36,703 bases of DNA from Hypsibius dujardini (Eukaryota; Tardigrada; Eutardigrada; Parachela; Hypsibiidae): contig LRSR01005692.1 of NCBI GenBank assembly GCA_001579985.1, forward strand, positions 1 to 36,703, given 5' to 3'. Both the position numbers and the translations under genes were made by a program. Below, one piece after another: positions 12,142 to 20,714 of this stretch (the first letter of the stretch is position 1; every line of letters begins with the position of its first letter). The notes beneath the pieces were generated by a model. That model did no database searches and had not been told where the DNA came from. It saw nothing but the letters and a program-made list of their open reading frames with translations.

Positions 12142-12341
12142 TTATGAGTGAAAAGGGGATGATGATTTGAATTGAACGCCATCAACTGCAGAAGCTGGTG
12201 CATCTTTTTTCCGATGCAATTTGGACAACAGACTTGAGCCAGTCACAGAGTCTTTACAGCCTTGATTATTCTTGCACAAATCATTCCTTGTTTTGTGGGG
12301 TGAATCGGCAGGACAGCCGAGGGTTCGGCCTGATGCTCTTA
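12142..12341 (-). pseudogene. Decayed cysteine-module exon, related to the astacin tail
   Basis: On the minus strand a TACTAAC branch-like motif and TTGCTTTTAG acceptor precede a reading GCPADSPHK...NDLCKNNQGC, resembling the last exon of the astacin at 20105-20259 (RCPASPDG...DNCQSAKEC). After SVTG the frame drifts, but the +1 frame continues VCCPNCIGKK, matching CCTFCIGGNGK of the astacin tail. This indicates a frameshifted relic. Neighbouring protease exons were not found on this strand. Confidence 0.55.
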
Positions 12342-12518
12342 CTAAAAGCAAGGTTAGTATATCCATTTTCTTTTGCAAAACTTAGTAACTACTGTACTGA
12401 CCTGTGTTGGACCACGCCCAACAAGTCCCCATATCCAAATCATTATAGCTCTTTTACTCACTAGTACCTTGCGTAGTAAGTGAGTCTATCTACCCTGTTA
12501 ACTCTATCCTGTTGTTAC

Positions 12519-12606
12519 ATCAGAATTCCTTGTATGTAATTCTGATGTATGCGTTGTTTACTATCAGAATTCCTTGTATGTAATTCTGATGTATGTGCTG
12601 TTTACT
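12519..12606. repeat. Two 44-bp tandem copies, each with a hairpin
   Basis: Each copy contains ATCAGAATT, a ten-base spacer, then AATTCTGAT, a perfect inverted repeat, followed by GTATG(C/T)G(T/C)TGTTTACT. Confidence 0.9.
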
Positions 12607-12642
12607 ATCAGTTCTATAGTTAACACTTTGCTATATACTGTA

Positions 12643-12785
12643 CTGTCGCGATTCTAACGGCCAGCTTAGCCCCGCCTCCCCCGAGCAAGACTCTGTGACG
12701 TCACGGATTCAATTCCAGCCCGGCCCGGACCCGGGGGTCGTAATTTTCTGGTAGGGCCAAAAAACGGCCGTTAGAATCGCGACAG
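12643..12785. mobile_element. TA-flanked MITE, family C
   Basis: Ends CTGTCGCGATTCTAACGGCC and its complement bound 143 bp, with TA on both sides (12641-12642, 12786-12787). GC-rich interior, no coding capacity. Confidence 0.85.
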
Positions 12786-13086
12786 TACAGTAATCATATG
12801 CTTTATTAGTTTTAGCAGCAGCGATACTTCTTCTTTCCTTTCTTCCAGTTCTCATCTCTACATATCTACACTTTCAGTCTAATAAACTTGTTAACTACCC
12901 AACTCTCGGTTGGTAGACCTAACACCTGATCCGTTGGAATTGCGAGTGTCTTGACCGGAAATGCCAAAGTCAAGTTTTTTCGTGGATGAGCATGAAGTAT
13001 CTATCAAATACCCTTAGCCAATTTGGTTCCCGTGTGGTCCCGTCACGATGCCTGCTTCCTTCATCCGGACACACCTACGCACGTGA

Positions 13087-13639
13087 TAGGGATGCCGATT
13101 ACGCAGGCGGTTTGGTTCGGTTCGGTTATAACGCGGTTCACATGCCTAACCGGTTAGCTTTTCCCGGTTAAATCTCCAAACCGACCCACGCGGTTCGGTT
13201 AAAGTTCCGGACTGACCCAGGCGGTTCAAACCGGGTTGAACCGCGGTTAACCGGTCACGTAGTTAAATCAGTGATTTGAGCAAAAAATGTTATTGTTCCC
13301 ATTGCCAAGAAAAGCAGAAGGTTGCAACTTCACTAGCAATTGCTGCATATTAGTGCCTGAGAATGTTAAGGTAAACTAGGCGTGCCACCCTTGTGACTAG
13401 TTGAGTCAATTCCCTGTCCAGACTGAACTTTTTTCTCTTTTTACCCGTGAATAAGGTTCATAACGGTTCGTAACGGGTAAACGGTTCGATTTGACGCGGT
13501 TCCAAACGCTAACCGGTTACTTTAAGGCGGTTCCAAACGCTAACCGGTTTAAAACGGTTCGGTTAAATTTACAAACCGCGTCAGGCGGTTCGGTTCAAAG
13601 CGCGATTAAACCGGTTAATCAGCGTAATCGGCATCCCTA
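13087..13639. mobile_element. hAT-like non-autonomous element rich in AACCGGTT
   Basis: Ends TAGGGATGCCGATTACGC and GCGTAATCGGCATCCCTA bound 553 bp. Flanking octamers GCACGTGA (13079-13086) and GTACGTGA (13640-13647) match at 7 of 8, a hAT-style target duplication. The interior has four exact AACCGGTT octamers (13148, 13511, 13542, 13609), many half sites, and a duplicated GCGGTTCCAAACGCTAACCG segment. No transposase frame. Confidence 0.85.
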
Positions 13640-13647
13640 GTACGTGA

Positions 13648-14064
13648 CGACTCATGGCTGGGTACCGCATCACCTCTTCGGATTGTCTAGGCTGAATATA
13701 TTATCTTTCGCGCCGGTTTTTTCGGCTTGCTGTCTGTACAAGGCTTTTGGTCTCCATTCAGTTATATTTTTACAGATTTCGATTGTTTAACCCATCCATC
13801 ATCCCGCCACTTGCTGTAACCCTTCTATTATTGTGTACTTTTGATGAAGGTTTCCGACCGTTTCACGGCCATATTCGTTCAAGCCGGCGTCGCGCTCGCC
13901 CTTGGTCTTCGCATTATGCAACTAAGATTAAATCACATTGCTCGGTTTTTCGATCATTACGCCATATTAATTAATCAAGAAAGCAAGTTATGGCTTTGTC
14001 CGACGCAGGAGCGGGCATGACAAACAGCATTTGCACGTGACTAAACCAGAATACTTAAACACTA
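13648..14064. other. Unassigned intergenic DNA
   Basis: About 400 bp between two mobile elements. A 75-codon plus-strand frame (13747-13974) has no recognisable motif or splice context. I see no supported feature. Confidence 0.4.
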
Positions 14065-14371
14065 AGGGTATTCAAAGTTCGCTTATTTGCAGCGTTTATT
14101 TCGCTATTTCAGACTCGCTACTCTCTCTGGTTTTGCACGCCCTTGCAACGGTGATACGAGGACACGACCCTCGGCTTACCTGATGCTGTGTCTCCTTCGC
14201 TAATCTCAACTCACATGGACCACTCACAAGACAGATGCACACAATAAGCGAGCAGATAAGCGAGAAAAGCAGCTCCTTGGCTGCTTTTCTCGCTTATTTT
14301 CGAAACCAGGGAGATTAGCGAGTTTGAAATAGCGAAATAAACGCTGCAAATAAGCGAACTTTGAATACCCT
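14065..14371. mobile_element. Foldback element with ~55-bp inverted ends
   Basis: AGGGTATTCAAAGTTCGC through TTCAGACTCGCT at the left (about 14065-14118) is repeated as its reverse complement at 14314-14371. The centre has its own hairpin built from AAGCGAGAAAAGCAGC and its complement. Non-coding. Flanks share only CACT, so the transposon class is unclear. Confidence 0.8.
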
Positions 14372-14906
14372 CACTGTAGTCTTGTGTATCCGGCTCCATG
14401 GCTCCCGCAAGTGCGCCTTTTTACTTACATGGAATGAACACTTCGTTCGTGGAGAGAAAGAAACGCTATTTTTCCTATATTCAATTTTGTAATAGCGCAT
14501 GAATACACCACCGCAGACGATACAAGGAGATCAAGAATTCATTCATTTTCTCTCGCTCGCTGTGCAAAAAACTGCCTTTCAAAAACCTGTTTCCGTTTTT
14601 TTTTCACGTCACTTGTTGGTTGTGCATAGAGAGACCGAGTAGTTTCCACAGTCTAATCGATCCAACGTCAGGCAGTCGGAGTATTGTTAGAACACTACAC
14701 TACGTGCTGCTCTATCGGTAATTTGTATCGAACACGAACTGCCAAAGATTCTACTGTTATAGAATTGTCTACAATTCCGGTTTGTTCTCGCACTTCCAAC
14801 AGATATGCCAGTAATTCATAAGAAGGTTGACTTTTTCTTTCATTTAACTACTTTATTACGAGCATATTGAATTTGAAAGCTACTGCTCCCATCAATAGCG
14901 CCTAAT
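14372..14906. other. 5' flank of the plus-strand cysteine-rich gene
   Basis: No exon or repeat recognised. By position it holds the promoter of the gene beginning at 14907. Confidence 0.35.
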
Positions 14907-16450
14907 ATGCTCCGCAAAAACCAAACCGCCTGGGTGACACTGATCGTTGTCTGCTTCTGCAGTGAGTAAATATCATTTACAAAATCAAGGCTTCTTGTTA
15001 TTTGGTATAGCTAATTTTGTGCCTTGATTCGCAGCGAAACATGCAAATTCGGTGTTTCAAACGAAGCCTATCCGATTTCCCTTTCCGGGGAACCCTTCTA
15101 AAGTCGTGGAGCTCGTTGTCACCGTTCAAGACAATTCACGCACAGATGAAATTGCTTCGGTAAGAGTTGTAGGAGTTAGGTAAAGAATATGTCTGACAGA
15201 TGTTCATAAGCAGGTAAAGTGGTTTTATTAAAAAGGGTCAATTTCAGTTTTTGCCGAACATGCGGGTACAATCGTCAATTTTGTTTCTTTCGATTGAAAT
15301 TAAGAATTTTTTTTGCCTGGAATAAAATGTCTAGCGACTTCTCTTTACAAACCATTCCCTGTGCAATGGTTACGGACGCCTTTTATACAACGATAGAGCA
15401 CTCAAATTCCTCGGTAAATAACCAAGCATTTTTGTTCTTGACGCAGCCAGGTGTGAACGCTGAAGCGCATCAGAATCTCTTCAGCAACTTGTCATTGAAA
15501 GGAGTCGTAGAAGCGGCAATAACCCAATTTCGGAGAAATTTCTCCGATCTAAATTTAATTCCTGGTGCGGCGAATGTATCGATGGGCATCTTTTATCATC
15601 CATTTTACATTACAGCGGGTCTTTAGAATTGTGTTTGTTTTACAGGACTAAACATTCTGCCCGAGACACTCAACGACCTGGAACCTCACGAGCCTCTTTC
15701 AAACACGTCGTTAGTGACTCCTCGACTCGCTCAATTCTCCGATGATGATACCCTTCAAAAGCACCCGAGTAAAGTGATCAATTTTTTGGAATTGTTTGTA
15801 AATGGTTAGAGGACCTTTATGCTTTCCAGAGCACCTACCGCTAATCTCCGGTGGTGACCAACCTTTGAGTAACGATCAGGCCAAGGTCATCGCATCCCAT
15901 TGCATTTTCTTCACCAATTGCTCCTACAGCTGTAAAACAAACTGTGATGCAACAAGTTCAACTATAATCAAGACCTTTCCCGGAGATGATCGTCGACTTT
16001 ATCACGACCGTAACTGCTCTGAGGAACTTGCGATCGATCATGCAGCACGCTGGAAGGAAGCTGACGGTGAGAAAACCTTCCCTTATTTGTGAGGACTCTT
16101 AATCATTCTTCATCTCTGCAGGAATTGTGATGAAACATTTCGACAGTGCCCGCACCAATGAAATCATTGCGACATGTTCCTTCTACCAAATCAACATGTA
16201 CGAATGTTACGGAGTGTCGGATTGTTCAACGCGTATCCGGGGAACGGAAAGCTGTGCAGGCTCAGCACCTTGGATGGGTTCCTACGAAGGCTCACCGGTC
16301 AAAGGTCAAGTATTAATTACCATTCAATTGAACATGTAATGGTGACGTCAGACTTTTTTACTTTTAAAGGCTTCGGTTGGAGAGGAAATATTACACATGT
16401 AGCGCTCAACAACGCAGCAAGCGGTTCGCAAGGTCACACAACTTCGAACG
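14907..16450 (+). CDS. Secreted cysteine-rich protein, unknown family, 3' end unresolved
   Basis: Phase-consistent exons: 14907-14961 (hydrophobic signal-like TAWVTLIVVCFC), 15035-15159, a 14-nt microexon 15200-15213, 15335-15564, 15646-15768, 15830-16066, 16122-16304 and 16370-16450, about 349 residues so far. The last coding exon ends at a G|GTTAGT donor, so at least one more exon follows, perhaps in or near the gap at 16726-16808. The core has paired motifs HCIFFTNCSYSCKTNC and TCSFYQINMYECYGVSDC, both C-x-F-[FY]-x6-C, then GSYEG. The protein matches the minus-strand gene at 20715-24152 exon for exon in this core. I do not recognise a named family. Small adjoining exon candidate: 16639-16656. 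Confidence 0.7.
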
Positions 16451-16705
16451 GTTAGTTGACTTGATAAATATTATTGATCTACCTACAGTAAATGGTCGTT
16501 TATGATTGTAGGCACTCTTGAGTCAGGAGTATTAAAAACTTGCAATTGAGCATCATCCATCTGCCCACTCTGACAGTTGATGCTGCATACTTTTCATTTT
16601 TTTTCTTGTCCATGCTTTTTCATCTTATCGATTTGAAGTTATGAGCGAAGTTGAAGGTAGTTGTGTTATTTGTTATTGCAACGTCCAACAGATTGCTACT
16701 CAGTA

Positions 16706-16887
16706 CCGTATTCCCCCCCCCCCATNNNNNNNNNNNNNNNNNNNNNNNNNNNNNNNNNNNNNNNNNNNNNNNNNNNNNNNNNNNNNNNNNNNNNNNNNNN
16801 NNNNNNNNTGATGAACAGATAAGATCCGGGGTGGATCAAATTAACTGGTAGGGCAAAAAAGTGTCCCTTGAGATTGGGGGAATACGG
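16706..16887. mobile_element. TA-flanked MITE, family B, interrupted by an assembly gap
   Basis: The left end CCGTATTCCCC runs into a poly-C tract, CAT and then N; the right end shares GATGAACAGATAAGATCCG and the terminal GGGGGAATACGG with the complete copy at 10889-11168. TA flanks lie at 16704-16705 and 16888-16889. Confidence 0.85.
16726..16808. other. Assembly gap (83 N)
   Basis: Eighty-three N bases immediately after a long C homopolymer within a repeated element. True length is unknown. A translated frame spanning it is meaningless. Confidence 0.99.
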
Positions 16888-16889
16888 TA

Positions 16890-17714
16890 ACGAATAGATA
16901 AAAACACGTCAACACCACAGATACGCATGCAAAGACCATTTTGATTTCATATATGCAGTACGAAATGTGATAGCAGCATGTCATGTTTTTGAGTGACAGG
17001 AAGGCTGGGCAGTCTCTCCTATATCCGAGATTCAAACTGCAATTCTTGCCAACAGACCGGTTTTTTATCAAGTCAAGGTCGCTTGCGAAATGAATAAATG
17101 TCACTTCATTCAGAGACACAAGTAGCAGATAAGCAAATGCCGCTGTATTTCTTAATTGAGACAATTTTCTTCACTCTACCAGTGTCTAGGAGTCAGATAA
17201 ATTGAAGAAGTTCGAAATATATTCCAACCAGATAACTTGCGACAGAGCGCGTATATTTTTCCTCCGGCAAGCTCAATAAATCATGGTTGCTCAAAAAAAT
17301 TTTCGTGCGGATTTATTCGCAAGGGAAAGCTTGAAGGTTGCACGTACACTTTCATTTTTTCTGCCTTGAAAATAGTCTGGTAAGAAGGCGAAGCATGATT
17401 AATGGATGTAATTATTGGAATCTGTCGTAACCTCGGGCTCAATTCGATAAGCTCTCGCGTGATAAGTCAGCAAGCCCTCTAACAAATTTCGTCATAGCCG
17501 ATTCACTCCTACGTACCTAGAGTGCATTACAAAGACACGTTTAAATATCTTGTTTCCGTAACTTCTGCATACTTTACTGATAGCTAACCATATAGTTCCC
17601 TTTGACTCCTCACTCTCCTATCTATTTCGGTGATAGTGAGTAAACATTTATATGCGTCCAGTACTGCAAGTATTTGGCGCTTAACGAATTGAAAGTTGCT
17701 TCTAGTGGTCAAGA
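16890..17714. other. Intergenic DNA upstream of astacin 1
   Basis: No recognisable coding exon. It separates the cysteine-rich gene from the astacin gene and should contain the latter's promoter. The terminal exon of the cysteine-rich gene could also lie here but was not identified. Confidence 0.35.
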
Positions 17715-20259
17715 ATGCATTTTCACTTGCTGACAGCTTCGCTGTGGCTGCTGGCTCTCTTGATGTCTTTTTCACTAAATGTCAGTCACGTAATATTAAA
17801 GCGAGAAGCGGACGTTCCAGTTCCTGCAGGTACTGTAGTTAATTTGATTAAACTTGCAAAAGAAGCTACAGTATTTCTTACTTGATTTGAAGATTGGCGT
17901 AACATGATAGCCACGGACGTTTATCTGTACGCGAAAAATAAAAAGGATTCGTCATTGTCATCGAAGCGGCTGGAAGGTGATATTGTTGGCCAAGACCTTA
18001 TCACTGACAGTGTAAGCACATTATACCGGGTGTGGGAAAGCTTTTTGCACTGGCCTTCGCAGGCCCTCGCCTAAATTGTGTGTGTGCTATTGATGAAATA
18101 TTTTCTGCACTGGAAAGCCCACTTCGATGGCTATCCGAATCACTTTTAAAATCGAGATTCAGGTTGTCGAATCAGAAGTTGTTTCGAAAAACCCAATGGC
18201 CAACACTGTTATAGTTGTGTCCCATGGACCGTATTTGAGATCTCCCTCAACTTTGAAGCGAATCTAAAAAACCAAAACGGCAAATTATAGATCTATGTCA
18301 GTGTACTGTACTAGGGAAAAAAAACAGAAATATTCAATCAATCGTTCACCATTAAATTGAGGGAGACCTTTTTAAATTTTTTTTTAACATTTTCAGACTC
18401 AAAAGTGGTGTACGGGTCCACGCCAATAACTTTCTCAATTATTATGCGATTGGGATAATTTCAATTACATTGAAGAGCCAGATTATTACACCAATTTCGT
18501 TACTAAAAAATAATGTTTGTTGCTGCATTTTCGGTCTCCAGTTTTGATCTAAAGTTAGAAATGCACGCTTTAAAAAATTGGCTGGACTTAATTCTGCGAC
18601 GTTTTCTTTTTTCTCAAAACAAAGTTGCCGTTAAATTAATATTTCTCTTTTGCGTAGGATAGCCCCATCAAATTACTACAACATACGTGTTGTGACTTTT
18701 TGTTGCTCACGCTCTGCTTTGAGAGATGCGAACCAGTTTTGATCTGGATCAGCGAACTTGGGAAAGTCTGCCATTAACCGGGCCACGCTTAATTTCTAGG
18801 CGCTGCCACAAAACAAGGCATAGCACCTGTCCTGCTCCTGCCCCAACGTCGAACTGAGCAAATGTTTCCCAGACCTATATATCTTCTTTCGAAATAAAGC
18901 ATGATTTGTTTTTATCAGTTCATAAAGGGTTGCATTCAGCAATTTTTGGTTTGTGCAAAAATGATTCCCGCACGGGGTACAATACCTAGAACTTGAGTCA
19001 CTAGACTGTAACTTTAACTTGGTCCGTTATTATAGGCTTCTTTAGCCGAAAGGCAATCCAACGCAGTCATGGAGGTAGACCAACTTTGGATAAACAAATC
19101 AGTTCCATTTACGATAAACTCAGGAGAATTCTGTAAGTCGTTAATAATGAATCCCTTGGTCTAAAAGCTACATCTTATGCCTTGTTTTTGTCAGTGGCAA
19201 ATGAAACGCAAATCATCGAGGAAGCAATGCGAGACATTATGCGGAAAACATGTATTCGATTTACGGAACGGACCAACAACGAGGTTGCCTACATCACTTT
19301 CACCAAAAGTACAGATGGGTTAGTAGATCCACTTTGAATCTCCTGATTGTGTGTTTAATGGCCATTGAGTTGAGTATCTCCCATGATGTGTAGGTGCTAT
19401 TCGTACGTAGGGCGAACGCAACTTCAGCAGATGATCAACCTGCAAGCTAGCTGCCTCACACAGATTGGAGAAGTGCAGCATGAGTTGATGCATGCCCTTG
19501 GATTTGAGCACGAACAGAGTCGTCAAGATCGTGACAACTATGTTCGCGTGATCTTCCAAAATATTCCACCATGTAAGAAGAAGAGATGAATGAATGAATG
19601 TCCGTCGTATTCACTCTGTCATACCTTTATTTAGCCTTGCACTACCAGTTCAGCAAATACCGCGGCAACACCTTCAACCTGCCCTATGATTACAATAGTG
19701 TCATGCACTACCCATACAACGCATTTGTCAAAGAGTCTACGGAGGACATTCCTTCCATCATACCCAACAAACAAGTTGCCCCGATCGGTAATCGCAAAGT
19801 GCTAAGTGCGTTGGACGTAAAGCGAATTAATCTCCTCTACAAATGCCCCAACATAACCGCCACTGAGGACCCGGATACAGAGTCCTTCACTCCTTCCTTA
19901 ATCAAGGTGACGGCGTCAATAGCGTCATCGAAAGCAAGCCCGCCTGAAGATGAGGAAGACGCCACAACCGCCACAACCGCCACAACCGCAACGACTCCAA
20001 TTGCCACGAAGAACGCACTTCAGTCCACCAAAAGTAAGAGACCACGCGATACGGTCATTGGGAGAATATTACCTAACTAGTTTTTTCTTGTCTATTAACT
20101 TCAGAGAAAGTTGCTCGATGTCCGGCTAGCCCGGACGGTTTAAGCATCGATAACTGTCAGTCCGCTAAAGAATGCGTCACGGCGGAATTGGGAACAACAT
20201 GTTGTACCTTTTGCATAGGAGGAAATGGCAAAAGCTGCAATAGTTATTGCAGTCAATAG
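17715..20259 (+). CDS. Secreted astacin (M12A) zinc metalloprotease with cysteine-rich tail
   Basis: Extracellular zinc endopeptidase, 395 residues from seven phase-consistent exons: 17715-17829, 17893-18011, 19036-19132, 19195-19318, 19394-19572, 19635-20033 and 20105-20259. A signal peptide (LLTASLWLLALLMSFSL) leads to a propeptide with LEGD, the likely aspartate switch. The catalytic motif HELMHALGFEHEQSRQD gives zinc ligands H181, H185, H191 and base E182; the Met-turn SVMHY has M235 and Y237. A Thr/Ser/Pro-rich linker with ATTATTATT leads to a C-terminal module of eight cysteines (RCPASP, KEC, TTCCTFCIGG, CNSYC) ending at TAG 20257-20259. All catalytic features are intact. It converges on the minus-strand gene that ends at 20715. 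Confidence 0.93.
18012..19035. other. Intron 2 of astacin 1
   Basis: About 1 kb between the propeptide exon and the start of the catalytic domain (donor GTAAGC, acceptor TATAG). It is AT-rich and I recognise no element in it. Confidence 0.7.
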
Positions 20260-20714
20260 GAGTTCTCAATCAGAATGGTCCTTCATCTGGTTTTGCACAC
20301 CAAGTTTCATTCAAGAAGGTTCACTTTATTTTCATCTTGTGACTTGAGTAACTGTAATACAAGTTATTCCTCTCTACTGCATCATCAATATTACAATGGT
20401 GTTGGTGATTCATGTGAAGGCCAAGGTCAAGAGACCGTCATGAAAACAGGTTTTTCGCCTCTGGTTTAGCGAGACAGAGTAATGTTTCACACATGCTGCT
20501 CGGTATGGGATGCTCCAAGGGGAAATTGAAATTGAAAACTTTGTCCTTTTATCGGGGTCCTAATGGCTTGTTAGAGCTAGGACTTTCTACTGAATACAAG
20601 CTCTAGAGGTTTTTCGCCCGTTTAATTATCTACAGTAATGGAAGGGATGAATGTTTCATTTTTCATCCAATTACAGAACGAAAATGATCTAACTGACAAT
20701 TCTGCTGATCTAGC
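20260..20714. other. Shared 3' flank of convergent genes
   Basis: A 455-bp tail-to-tail interval between the astacin stop (20259) and the minus-strand cysteine-rich stop (20715). No coding exon seen; the frame at 20275-20469 has no recognisable features. Confidence 0.5.

Noticed and set aside
15565-15625. Extension of the 15335 exon to the TAG at about 15625
   Set aside because: The frame stays open, but a donor at 15564 joins the next exon in phase with a normal 81-bp intron, while the later donor would leave an intron of only about 25 bp.
16651-16851. Frame spanning the N run
   Set aside because: Translation across an assembly gap is meaningless.
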